From the NCBI GenBank assembly GCA_020860885.1, contig JAJBTS010000299.1:1-9324 (forward strand): a stretch of 9,324 nucleotides of DNA. The letters run 5' to 3'. Positions 1 to 9,217 of the stretch are shown one piece after another; within the stretch, counting starts at the first letter, position 1, and the number at the start of each line of letters is the position of its first letter. Under the pieces are notes generated by a model, which saw nothing but the letters and a program-made list of their open reading frames with translations, had not been told where the DNA came from and did not search any database. The DNA comes from Bacteroidales bacterium. GTDB lineage: Bacteria > Bacteroidota > Bacteroidia > Bacteroidales > Azobacteroidaceae. Made by a program: the position numbers and the translations under genes.

Positions 1-7
1 TTTTGAT

Positions 8-36
8 AAAAAAAGACAGAGCATCCTGTCATTTTT
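8..36 (+). terminator. Intrinsic terminator of an upstream gene
   Basis: A 5-bp perfect stem GACAG/CTGTC (15–19 and 26–30) with a 6-nt loop is preceded by a run of seven A and followed by A then five T. The A/T flanks extend the pairing and would let it act in both directions. The gene it ends lies outside the window to the left, presumably on the plus strand. The stem is short, so confidence is moderate. Confidence 0.55.
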
Positions 37-38
37 AA

Positions 39-46
39 TATATTTG
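39..46 (+). promoter_or_regulatory. Possible Bacteroidetes -7 promoter box
   Basis: TATATTTG matches the Bacteroidetes vegetative -7 consensus TAnnTTTG exactly and would start transcription near 53, giving a leader of about 50 nt for the secreted-protein gene at 105. No TTTG or TTG sits at the expected spacing of about 20 nt upstream, because that position falls in the preceding terminator stem. The region is very AT-rich, so a chance match is possible. Confidence 0.35.
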
Positions 47-104
47 AGGTCGGTTTGAACGTATTGGGGTAAATATATTTATTTATTTTATTAATTAGTG
101 TTAT

Positions 105-2294
105 ATGAAAAAAATTAGTTTATTTTTATTGACATTTATCTTATGTGGTATAGGATATGTAGGAGCTCAGACAAGTTTACCGGAGCCTTCTACTGGTGAT
201 GACGGACCTTGGTATTATATCCGGGTTTTAGGAAAATCGGGTGATGCTCGTGCAGATAGGGTTTTGGCCGGATCTGAGCACACTGGATATGAGGATAGTA
301 CATCCGTAAGAAGCCCTCTTAATCAGATTGCTGTTGCGGGTACTTTAGCAAACGATTCTATGGATATACAAACTGCGGCTGATAAGCAACTGTGGCGTGT
401 AGAAAAAACAGGTGATGAGTATACGATCATCAACAAGTTCTTCGGAAAACAGATGGGACTTTACTATTGGGCTGACACCGATCATTGGTATTGGAGAACA
501 AATAGTACAACGGGAGAACCTGAATTATGGGGTGAACAAGATAAAGTAATCCCTGTTCTTCAGGATGCTGCTAATACCAAATGGAGAATTCAACCATCCG
601 GAACTTATAACGGTTATTTCCAGATTATAGCTACGAATCCTATAGAGTGTGCCTCTGATCCAACGGTTACTTACGATTATTTGCATCAGGGAAATAAAGC
701 CTGGAAATTCCGTAACATTATGGAAAAAGCACAGTGGGGAGGAGATCCCGAATCCGCTTATGAATTCGTTCTTCCCGACGATATGCTTATGACCGTTCTT
801 CCAAGGGAAATGAATTTCGGAACCATAAAAGAAGGTCAGATCCCAGGAGATGTGGCAGAAGATTCTGTCATGGTAACGGTATATACAACCTTAGCCGAAA
901 ATATTTATTATGGTATGGAGTCCGGACGCGAGGATTTTAGCATATATGTTGCGGATGACTCTGAATGGGATGTGAGAAAAGGCGGAAAATTAACGGTGCT
1001 GTTTCCAATGAAAAAAGGAGAAGATCAGGTGCCTTACTCTGATAATATCATTATATCAGCTAAAACAGAAAGTGGTAAAGATCTTCTTTTTAAAATTCCT
1101 ATTAGCGGAGAATATATTGCAGAAGTTCCTTTCCAAATAAGTAGCGGAGATAATGAACATTGGTATTATATTGCTTTCAGAATGAGAGGTGCTCTGTTAG
1201 TAGATAAAGGAGAAAAACAACCGGTTGCAACTCAGGAATACCGGGAAGGAGATGACTCTCAGTTATGGAAGGTTATTGATACCGGTCTGGGATCTTATAA
1301 ATTTATAAGTAAAGCAGGGCGTCAGCTTGTGTATATTCCTTCAACAGAAAATGACGAGGAGGGTGCAATTACAGACCGTTGGTATGCAGTTACCACTCTG
1401 GACGATGATATGGATCCAGCGACATTTGGCGTGGATGCGCGTGAAGATCTGGATTGGCAAATAAGATGGGAAGAAGGAGAAGGAAGAGAAGATTCAACGG
1501 ATCCTACTATCTGGCATTATAGCTATATCAATAAAACAAATGATACAGAAGATGATCTTTTCACTGCTTATGCAGAAATGCCATCGGATGGTAGTGCTGT
1601 GAAATTCTATCCGGCATCCACAACTATGAGCAGTGGTGAACCTGTATACAGTAATAATGTTACTACCCATTGGTATCAGATCCAGTTCTTAAGACAGTCA
1701 AGTAAAGTTCTTGCTGAGGTTGATCAAAATGAAACTTATGGCACAAATGTTTTACAAGTAGCAAAACAAGAAGGAAGTACAGCGCAATACTGGAAATTCA
1801 TGGGTGAAAGAACTGAATTTTATATTGTGAATTATTCCGGGAAAAAACTGAAACATGAGATGGTAAGTATTGGAGAAGGAACGGAATCACGTATCGTTGC
1901 TGTTGATGGTGACGGAGATGCATTCACAATAAACCATAGAGGCCATCAAAGATGGGTCATCAAAGAAAATGATGAAGCTATAACAGGTTCTGATCCTACT
2001 CATCTTTACTTCAATGATTTTGGAGGCGGTGGTAACAAAGTTGGTTTGTACGGACCCAATGATAAAGGTGCTGTTATCGTTTTCACTCCTGTAACAATAA
2101 CAGGAATTGAAGATATTAACGAAGGAAAAGATGCAGAAAATGTAAATGATCCTATTGTTGGTACGACTTATTATACCATTCAAGGTCTTCAGGTAGGTTC
2201 TAAACTTCCTGAAATCCCAGGCATTTATATTAAGAAAAATACGCATACTTCTAAGAAAGTGTCTGCTGAAAAGATCCTGGTTCAACCCAGATAA
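105..2294 (+). CDS. Secreted modular protein with ricin-like repeats and a Por-type C-terminal tail
   Basis: This is a 729-residue exported protein of unknown specific function. Residues 1–21 form a signal peptide (Lys-Lys, hydrophobic core, cleavage likely after VGA or AQ). Three divergent modules each open with a W-Y-x-I strand (W36, W353, W523), followed by a Q-[LY]-W-[RK] strand (W97, W388, W563) and a [FY]-x-I-x-[NS]-x-x-G-[KR] turn. This pattern resembles ricin-type beta-trefoil or carbohydrate-binding folds and suggests glycan binding. Residues about 228–338, between modules 1 and 2, look like an Ig/ASH-type beta-sandwich (NFGTI near the start, KIPISGEY at the end). Residues about 685–729 (YYTIQGLQV, PGIYIKK) resemble the short C-terminal sorting-like tail of Bacteroidetes surface proteins. 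The ATG at 105 is chosen because it places the signal peptide at the N-terminus; no Shine-Dalgarno is visible. It is monocistronic, between two terminators. No catalytic motif is apparent. Secretion is well supported; the domain names rest on pattern only. Confidence 0.9.
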   Translation: MKKISLFLLTFILCGIGYVGAQTSLPEPSTGDDGPWYYIRVLGKSGDARADRVLAGSEHTGYEDSTSVRSPLNQIAVAGTLANDSMDIQTAADKQLWRVEKTGDEYTIINKFFGKQMGLYYWADTDHWYWRTNSTTGEPELWGEQDKVIPVLQDAANTKWRIQPSGTYNGYFQIIATNPIECASDPTVTYDYLHQGNKAWKFRNIMEKAQWGGDPESAYEFVLPDDMLMTVLPREMNFGTIKEGQIPGDVAEDSVMVTVYTTLAENIYYGMESGREDFSIYVADDSEWDVRKGGKLTVLFPMKKGEDQVPYSDNIIISAKTESGKDLLFKIPISGEYIAEVPFQISSGDNEHWYYIAFRMRGALLVDKGEKQPVATQEYREGDDSQLWKVIDTGLGSYKFISKAGRQLVYIPSTENDEEGAITDRWYAVTTLDDDMDPATFGVDAREDLDWQIRWEEGEGREDSTDPTIWHYSYINKTNDTEDDLFTAYAEMPSDGSAVKFYPASTTMSSGEPVYSNNVTTHWYQIQFLRQSSKVLAEVDQNETYGTNVLQVAKQEGSTAQYWKFMGERTEFYIVNYSGKKLKHEMVSIGEGTESRIVAVDGDGDAFTINHRGHQRWVIKENDEAITGSDPTHLYFNDFGGGGNKVGLYGPNDKGAVIVFTPVTITGIEDINEGKDAENVNDPIVGTTYYTIQGLQVGSKLPEIPGIYIKKNTHTSKKVSAEKILVQPR

Positions 2295-2314
2295 TAACTG
2301 CTTAAATATAATCT

Positions 2315-2345
2315 AAAAAAGGTGTCCACACGGGCACCTTTTTTT
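2315..2345 (+). terminator. Strong intrinsic terminator after the secreted-protein gene
   Basis: A 7-bp stem (2321–2327 with 2332–2338, including one G·U pair when read on the plus strand) has a 4-nt ACAC loop, six A before it and seven T after it. It begins 26 nt past the stop codon at 2294. On the minus strand the G·U pair becomes an A·C mismatch, so it should work mainly in the plus direction, though it may also stop minus-strand transcripts from the tRNA side. Confidence 0.9.
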
Positions 2346-2460
2346 GTGTTTTAATTTTTATAAGATAAAAGAATATTTTAAACTATTGAATCTTATCTTC
2401 GACTGGCTCGAATACAATAATAAACTTATTCTTTTTTAAGAAGCTAAATGAAATGCACTT

Positions 2461-2479
2461 GAAAATGGAGAGACTCCAT
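2461..2479 (-). terminator. Possible terminator downstream of tRNA-Leu
   Basis: Read on the minus strand, ATGGAG, a TCT loop and CTCCAT form a 6-bp hairpin followed by TTTC, about 55 nt past the tRNA 3' end. The T-run is short. A competing longer hairpin (2472–2481 with 2500–2511) uses part of the same sequence. The rest of 2346–2532 is AT-rich and holds no gene that I can support. Confidence 0.35.
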
Positions 2480-2532
2480 CTCATGATGTTGTTAGAGATA
2501 GATGTGGAGTCGAAAAGAATATTTTGAGGATG

Positions 2533-2616
2533 TGCCCGGAACAGGACTCGAACCTGCACGTAATAACTTACACTAGTCCCTGAAACTAGCGCGTCTACCA
2601 ATTCCGCCATCCGGGC
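2533..2616 (-). tRNA. tRNA-Leu, anticodon CAG
   Basis: An 84-nt class II tRNA reads on the minus strand. The 7-bp acceptor stem GCCCGGA/TCCGGGC pairs 2610–2616 with 2534–2540, and the discriminator A is the complement of 2533. The anticodon arm CTAGT/ACTAG encloses the loop TTCAGGG with anticodon CAG (complement of 2580–2582), which reads CUG leucine codons. The long variable arm contains a GTAA/TTAC stem, as expected for leucine tRNAs, and the T-arm carries GGTTCGAGTCC. No CCA is encoded: the bases after the discriminator read CA, so CCA must be added after transcription. The gene stands alone, at the convergence of the two transcription directions. Confidence 0.97.
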
Positions 2617-2630
2617 TTTATTTATGATCG

Positions 2631-2662
2631 CAAAGGTAATCTTTTTTAATCAATTTCGGAAA
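2631..2662 (-). promoter_or_regulatory. Promoter of tRNA-Leu
   Basis: On the minus strand TACCTTTG (2631–2638) matches the Bacteroidetes -7 consensus TAnnTTTG. TTTC (2659–2662), one base off the -33 TTTG element, lies exactly 20 nt upstream. The predicted start near 2625 leaves a leader of about 8 nt before the tRNA at 2616. The -33 element lies inside the last codons of the original reading frame of the YkgJ-family gene. Confidence 0.7.
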
Positions 2663-3127
2663 GTTTTTTCAAAATTTCGTAAGCGACAGGACATGTTAAA
2701 GAATTTTTTACGGTTAAATTGTAGATTTGATAGAATTTCTTGCGGTCTGTATGAGGGTATTCGCGACAAGCTTTGGCCTGTATTCGTAAATGGAGCAATA
2801 ATTATCGGGCATGAGGAAAGGGCAAGGCATTGATTTGAATACATATTCTTCATCTTCATCCATTCGCAGGTATTGTTCTACAACTTCGGAAGGTTTCATC
2901 CGTAAAGCTTTGGCGATTCTCGCAATATCTTTATCGTAGATGGCCGGTCCAAGACTTTTGCAACAATTAGCGCATTGAAGACAATCTGTTTTATCCATAA
3001 TCTCCTCGTGGAGAAAATGAATTTCCTGATCCATCTTTTGTAATCTTTTTTTGTTTTTCCTGAAAAAAGTTTTGAAAGCCGGAGTATGTTTAAGAGCCAG
3101 ATTTTTTAATTCTTCGGGAGAGAACAT
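2646..3127 (-). pseudogene. YkgJ-family cysteine-cluster protein, frameshifted
   Basis: The family is the putative zinc- or iron-chelating UPF0153/YkgJ group, whose role is not established. The intact part shows C49-x2-C52-x2-C55-C56 followed by KSLGPAIY, then C102 and C111 and the IYEYRPK motif ending at residue 119. Beyond that point the open frame reads an unrelated 18-residue tail and stops at 2714. One frame over, the conserved continuation is present and open to a stop at 2646–2648: ACREYPHTDRKKFYQ, then NSLTCP, then a charged C-terminus. Restoring one base in the AAA run (plus-strand 2772–2774) joins the parts into a 160-residue protein. The start ATG directly follows the dapA stop (TAAATG), indicating translational coupling. 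The break removes two conserved cysteines and the C-R-x-Y-P motif. It may be a real mutation, a sequencing error, or much less likely a programmed -1 shift, since no slippery heptamer is evident. Confidence 0.85.
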
Positions 3128-4021
3128 TTAACATTTAATATTCAGGTCTCTTAATATTTCCCTGATTTTTTCGTAGGTTGTAATGCGGGTAGGGATGAGC
3201 GGTAAACGAAGTTCATTTTCAATGAATCCCATCATACAAAGCATACTCTTAACTCCTGCCGGATTTCCATCCACAAATAGAAGGTCAAATAATTCTGTAA
3301 AACTATGATGTATAGACAATGCATTTGTATAATCACCCGCCAAAGCAAGTCTGACCATGCGGCTGAATTCTTTAGGGAAAGCATTTCCAATCACAGAAAT
3401 AACGCCTACAGCCCCGAAAGTAATTAACGGAAAGGTGATTCCATCATCTCCGGATATAACCTGGAATTCTTCGGGTTTGTATTTGATAATCTTGCCTATC
3501 TGAGTCATATCTCCCGATGCTTCTTTGATCGCAACCACGTTCTTACATTCGCTGGCCAACCGGAGAGTTGTTTCTGCCGACATGTTCACCCCGGTTCTTC
3601 CGGGCACATTATAAAGAACTATGGGTAGGGGAGATGCTTGGGAGATGCATTTATAATGTTGATATATGCCTTCCTGAGAAGGCTTATTGTAATAAGGTAC
3701 TACAGATAATATAGCATCAATACCCGAAAAATTATCCGTTTTCAGTTTTTCAACAACAGAATAGGTATTGTTTCCTCCTATACCCAGAACAATGGGTATT
3801 TGTCCGTTTACTTTGGAGACAACCAGCCCGATGATTTCTTTTTGTTCTTCAGGAGTAAGAGTGGGTGTTTCTGCTGTGGTTCCCAGAACAACCAGGTAAT
3901 CAGAACCGTTTTGCAATTGGTAATCAACTACTCTGGATAAAGCAGTGTAATCGACGCTACCATCTTTTTTGAAAGGAGTAATGAGTGCAACTCCCATTCC
4001 TTTTAGATTAATTCTTGCCAT
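3128..4021 (-). CDS. dapA: 4-hydroxy-tetrahydrodipicolinate synthase
   Basis: DapA condenses pyruvate with aspartate semialdehyde in the cytoplasm, the committed step to diaminopimelate and lysine. The 297-residue (beta/alpha)8 barrel shows the expected sites: GTTAETPT with the active-site threonines at 48–49, VVPYYNKP with the catalytic tyrosine at 110–111, YNVPGRTG (Y137, R142), and the Schiff-base lysine K166 in AIKEASG. The loops ISGDDG and DGNPAGVK are also typical, and the sequence closely follows the Bacteroides-type enzyme along its full length. I chose the ATG at 4021 (MARINLKGMGVALITPF) because it matches the family N-terminus; the frame could open at a TTG at 4030, but that adds only three unlikely residues. 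It has its own candidate promoter and abuts the downstream YkgJ-family gene with no gap. Confidence 0.97.
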   Translation of the reverse strand: MARINLKGMGVALITPFKKDGSVDYTALSRVVDYQLQNGSDYLVVLGTTAETPTLTPEEQKEIIGLVVSKVNGQIPIVLGIGGNNTYSVVEKLKTDNFSGIDAILSVVPYYNKPSQEGIYQHYKCISQASPLPIVLYNVPGRTGVNMSAETTLRLASECKNVVAIKEASGDMTQIGKIIKYKPEEFQVISGDDGITFPLITFGAVGVISVIGNAFPKEFSRMVRLALAGDYTNALSIHHSFTELFDLLFVDGNPAGVKSMLCMMGFIENELRLPLIPTRITTYEKIREILRDLNIKC

Positions 4022-4041
4022 GCAAATCAAAAATTGATGGA

Positions 4042-4049
4042 CAAAATTA
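4042..4049 (-). promoter_or_regulatory. Candidate promoter of dapA
   Basis: On the minus strand TAATTTTG matches the -7 consensus TAnnTTTG exactly. Transcription would start near 4035, leaving a leader of about 14 nt before the ATG at 4021. The -33 position 20 nt upstream reads TTAG, a weak match. The location between DUF6913 and dapA makes it plausible that dapA is transcribed separately from the ligA block. Confidence 0.5.
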
Positions 4050-4083
4050 GTAAATTATTTTTATATGTACTAATATGGTGGGA

Positions 4084-4130
4084 GGTTAATATCTTAATGA
4101 ATCAAAATGGAATTGAGGATTTTATTAACC
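4084..4130. repeat. Inverted repeat between the ligA block and dapA
   Basis: GGTTAATA (4084–4091) and TATTAACC (4123–4130) are perfect 8-bp inverted repeats around 31 nt of AT-rich sequence. They lie just past the DUF6913 stop and just upstream of the dapA promoter. No T-run follows on the minus strand, so it is not a classical terminator. It could be a weak transcript-end hairpin, an operator, or chance. Confidence 0.3.
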
Positions 4131-4136
4131 AGCAGA

Positions 4137-4664
4137 TTAATTGGCTTTTATGGTATGGAGGTAGTAGACAATTTGTTTCCCTAATTCTTTTACGTTAAGT
4201 GGTTCGTTTTTATCGTCTGGTTCTGCGATGGCGAGATCGTATTGAGGTAGATCATTCTTCTTTAATCCGGTTTTTATATAAGCATTGGAACGTGCAAGTA
4301 AGTATTCCAGCGGGATGTTCCGGTCAATCGTAAGATCAAATACAGCGTCGTAAGTTACGTTTTCCAGTTCATCGGCAATTTCGGTCATCTTATTGTCAAA
4401 CAAATCGAAAGCTTCTTTAGAAGTAATGATCCGGTAAGGTGTTTCGGTATAATCGTATTGATCGGATTTTTCTTTGAATGCATAAACTGTAACTTTTTTA
4501 TCCAGTTTCTTTAGTTTTTCAATGAATTCATCCGCCTCCTCATAGTTTTTCGTATCAAATAATATGAGAATGGTATGGATATCATTAAGATTGAGAAACT
4601 GTTTTTTTCTGGAGTTTTTTTTATAAAAATCTTTTATCTTTTTCTTTAATATATGTTTATACAT
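4137..4664 (-). CDS. DUF6913-like hypothetical protein
   Basis: A 175-residue protein of unknown function, which I associate with the DUF6913 family of Bacteroidetes proteins from its sequence pattern and position. It is probably cytoplasmic: no signal peptide or membrane segment is visible. The first 22 residues are strongly basic. A beta-strand (TILILFD, 31–37), an amphipathic charged helix (41–54) and a second strand (KVTVYAF, 57–63) follow, suggesting a Rossmann-like alpha/beta fold. The later part contains DAVFDLTIDRNIPLEYLLA (106–124), where a hydrophobic strand leads into a helix. The ATG at 4664 is preferred: it lies 2 nt after the ligA stop and 6 nt after GGAAG, an unusual good Shine-Dalgarno for this phylum. 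The frame could also start at a TTG at 4670 overlapping the ligA stop. It is the last gene of the gldE–gldD–ligA run. Confidence 0.8.
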   Translation of the reverse strand: MYKHILKKKIKDFYKKNSRKKQFLNLNDIHTILILFDTKNYEEADEFIEKLKKLDKKVTVYAFKEKSDQYDYTETPYRIITSKEAFDLFDNKMTEIADELENVTYDAVFDLTIDRNIPLEYLLARSNAYIKTGLKKNDLPQYDLAIAEPDDKNEPLNVKELGKQIVYYLHTIKAN

Positions 4665-4666
4665 AA

Positions 4667-7226
<2,560 letters not shown>

Positions 7227-7230
<4 letters not shown>

Positions 7231-8567
7231 ACTTCTTTTTCTTTATTGTTCTGAAGGTCTTCGACAGTGAACAATATCTTTAATATACGCTTATTATCCA
7301 TCTCTATTATATGAAATGTATAAGGCGGGTAGCTGATAATTTCATCCGGCTCCGGAAAATCTCCTTTAATTTCCAGAATTAATCCAGCCAGGGAATCGAC
7401 TTCTTCAGTCAGTTTACCGAAAGTTTTAGGATCTATATTGGTGATACGGAAAAAGTCGGTAAGAAGGATCTTGCCCTGAAAAATGAAAGAGCCATCTTCC
7501 TGGCAGATATATTTGGAATCTTCCTCATCGTCGTATTCATCATTGATTTCTCCAACTATTTCTTCCAGAATATCTTCCATTGTCACAATCCCCGAAGTTC
7601 CGCCATATTCATCAATTACAATTGCTATGTGATTTTTATTGGTCCGGAATTCTTCTAAGAGATCGTCTATTTTTTTTGATTCAGGGACAAAAAAAGCAGG
7701 CCGAATCAGTTTTTGCCAATGGAAATTATCTGTCTGATTTAGATAAGGCAATAAATCTTTAATATAGAGAATCCCTTTTATATCGTCCGCATTATTTCCG
7801 AAGATAGGTATTCGGGAATATTCCACTTCAACGACATAACCTATAACTTCTTTAAAGCTTGCCGAAATATCCAGACTGGCTATATCCATTCGGGGAGTCA
7901 TTATTTCTACCGCTGTTTTGTTGTATAGATTAATAATACCTTCCAGCATATCTTTTTCCTCATTCAGTTCCTCGGATGTTAGTTCCAGGGCTTTGGATAA
8001 CTCATCGACAGAAACAATGTCGACGGATTTTTTCTTTGTAGAATTATTCAGTGAAAAATGTATTTTGACGATGGAGGCCGATAAAGGATGAGTTATTTTT
8101 CCTAACATACAAACGAGAGGAGCCGTTTTTTGCAAATATTTTAGTGGGTTGTTCTGGGCATAGATTTTAGGAACGATCTCACTAAGTAATAATAATATAA
8201 ATGCAAATAATAATCCTATGCCAATTAAAATGATTAAAGAAGAAGTAAATAGTGCAGACTGATTGAATGCATAGAAGAACAAAATGATAATGCTAATGTT
8301 TAAGAAATTGTTCCAAATAGAAATGCAGGTTTGAAATTCTTCTGTTTTAGTAAGAAGTGATTGTATTAATTGGTTGCGTGGGGAATTTTCTTTTTCAATT
8401 TTTTCTTTCTCTAACGAGTTTAATGATTGCAATGCAACTTCAGATCCCGAAAGTAAGGCAGAGATATAAAGCAGCAGAACAGAAATAATAAGAGCGACGA
8501 TTGCAGATGTTGTGATAGAAGATTCGTATGTATTTAATAAAATTGATAAATAATAATCTGAGTCCAT
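7227..8567 (-). CDS. gldE: Gliding-associated CNNM/CBS-domain membrane protein GldE
   Basis: GldE belongs to the hemolysin C/CorC-like family, whose members are linked to magnesium or other divalent-cation handling; in Bacteroidetes it is encoded beside gldD. The 446 residues show a DUF21/CNNM membrane domain with hydrophobic segments at about 20–40, 84–101 and 105–129, plus a weaker one near 145–165, and the LLSEIVPK motif at its end. Two CBS motifs follow: about 218–277 (VEIMTPRMDIASL, YSRIPIFG) and about 288–342, with the hallmark DEYGGTSGIVTMEDILEEI (319–337). A CorC/HlyC-type C-terminal domain (about 353–432) contains EEVDSLAGLILEI and GDFPEPDE. The ATG at 8567 follows an 83-nt gap holding a strong hairpin after ssb. 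The TGA overlaps the gldD ATG. Gene order beside ssb and gldD favours GldE over a generic HlyC homologue. Confidence 0.95.
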
Positions 8568-8594
8568 ATTAAAGAATGAAAAGTGAAAGATTTA

Positions 8595-8644
8595 AAACAT
8601 CCGGAATTCAGCAAAGTTGTAATTTCCCTGAATTCCGGATGTTT
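8595..8644 (-). terminator. Long perfect hairpin between ssb and gldE
   Basis: A 17-bp perfect inverted repeat (8595–8611 and 8628–8644) encloses a 16-nt loop. Its core, ATCCGGAATTC, is itself rich in small palindromes. It starts 6 nt after the ssb stop, and on the minus strand the right arm runs into TTTTAAATC, a modest U-tract. Best reading: an internal terminator or 3'-end stabiliser that raises ssb mRNA relative to gldE and the genes behind it. A repeat-element relic or a protein-binding dyad is also possible. No second copy occurs in this window. Confidence 0.65.
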
Positions 8645-8650
8645 CTATTC

Positions 8651-9130
8651 TTAGAACGGCAAGTCATCATTTTCATCTTCCAAAGCAGTATTTGTTGCAG
8701 GAGAAGATGTATTTGTCTGAGGAGTTTGCACGGATTTGTTTTGTTTTGTAGCGGGTGGTTCGGGAAAAGGCGTTTTATTACCCTGGGCATTCTCCGGTTT
8801 CCTGTCTAATAATTCCAGATTGTCGCCCCATACTTCAGTAACGTATCGTTTAATACCTTGTTGATCTTCGTATGAACGGGTACGGATCTTTCCTTCAATG
8901 TATATTTTAGATCCTTTATGGATATATTTTTCGGCAATTTCAGCCAATCCTCTCCACAAAACGATATTGTGCCATTCTGTACGATCCGGAATTTGCGTTC
9001 CGTTCGCAGCTGTATAGCCTCTCTCGGTAGTTGCTAAAGAAAAGTTAGCAACAGCACCGCCATTGTCGTAATATCTCACTTCGGGCTCTTTGCCCACATT
9101 TCCAATTAAAATTACTTTGTTTACTGACAT
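8651..9130 (-). CDS. ssb: Single-stranded DNA-binding protein
   Basis: SSB coats single-stranded DNA during replication, recombination and repair and recruits partner enzymes through its tail. The 159-residue protein has the OB fold at about 1–112: MSVNKVILIGNVGKEPEVR at the start, VANFSLATTER (27–37), TEWHNIVLWRGLAEIAEKY (51–69), GSKIYIEGKIRTRSYED (73–89) and TEVWGDNLELLDR. A Gln/Asn/Thr/Pro-rich linker (about 113–148) leads to the acidic tip ending DDLPF, the partner-binding signature. The ATG at 9130 fits the family N-terminus exactly. It is the first gene after a good promoter and is separated from gldE by a hairpin. Its position between mutY and gldE is typical of Bacteroidetes. Confidence 0.98.
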   Translation of the reverse strand: MSVNKVILIGNVGKEPEVRYYDNGGAVANFSLATTERGYTAANGTQIPDRTEWHNIVLWRGLAEIAEKYIHKGSKIYIEGKIRTRSYEDQQGIKRYVTEVWGDNLELLDRKPENAQGNKTPFPEPPATKQNKSVQTPQTNTSSPATNTALEDENDDLPF

Positions 9131-9164
9131 AATGAAATTAAGTTATTAAGTTAAGATTTCGCTT

Positions 9165-9195
9165 CAAAAATAGTTAAAAAAGAAGCTCTATCCAA
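9165..9195 (-). promoter_or_regulatory. Promoter of the ssb–gldE–gldD–ligA block
   Basis: On the minus strand TTG (9193–9195), a 20-nt spacer and TATTTTTG (9165–9172) reproduce the Bacteroidetes vegetative promoter (-33 TTTG, -7 TAnnTTTG) with near-ideal spacing. Transcription would begin near 9158, giving a leader of about 28 nt for ssb. It lies in the 87-nt gap after the upstream mutY-like gene. No Shine-Dalgarno is visible before the ssb ATG. Confidence 0.75.
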
Positions 9196-9217
9196 TCATA
9201 TTACCAGAAATGTATAA

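Noticed and set aside
1887..2285. Minus-strand 132-codon open frame
   Set aside because: It lies fully antisense to the secreted-protein gene, has no recognisable motif, and its composition reflects the complementary strand.
2398..2412. TTCGA/TCGAA mini-palindrome resembling a tRNA T-loop, considered as an attachment-site remnant near tRNA-Leu
   Set aside because: Only a few bases match the T-arm, no direct repeat of the tRNA 3' end is present, and no integrase or mobile gene is nearby.
2383..2610. Minus-strand 75-codon open frame beginning MAELVDALVSGTSV
   Set aside because: It is the tRNA-Leu sequence read as protein; the frame covers the tRNA arms and runs into non-coding sequence.
2765..2785. 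Programmed -1 frameshift at the YkgJ-family break
   Set aside because: No X-XXY-YYZ slippery heptamer is visible at AGGCCAAAGC and the family is not known for recoding; mutation or sequence error is simpler.
4022..4030. TTG start for dapA at 4030
   Set aside because: The ATG at 4021 matches the family N-terminus; the extra three residues have no support and lie in the predicted leader.
8576..8809. Plus-strand 77-codon frame and minus-strand 60-codon frame over the end of ssb
   Set aside because: Both read through the ssb tail, the first also through the hairpin; ssb has complete family features there.
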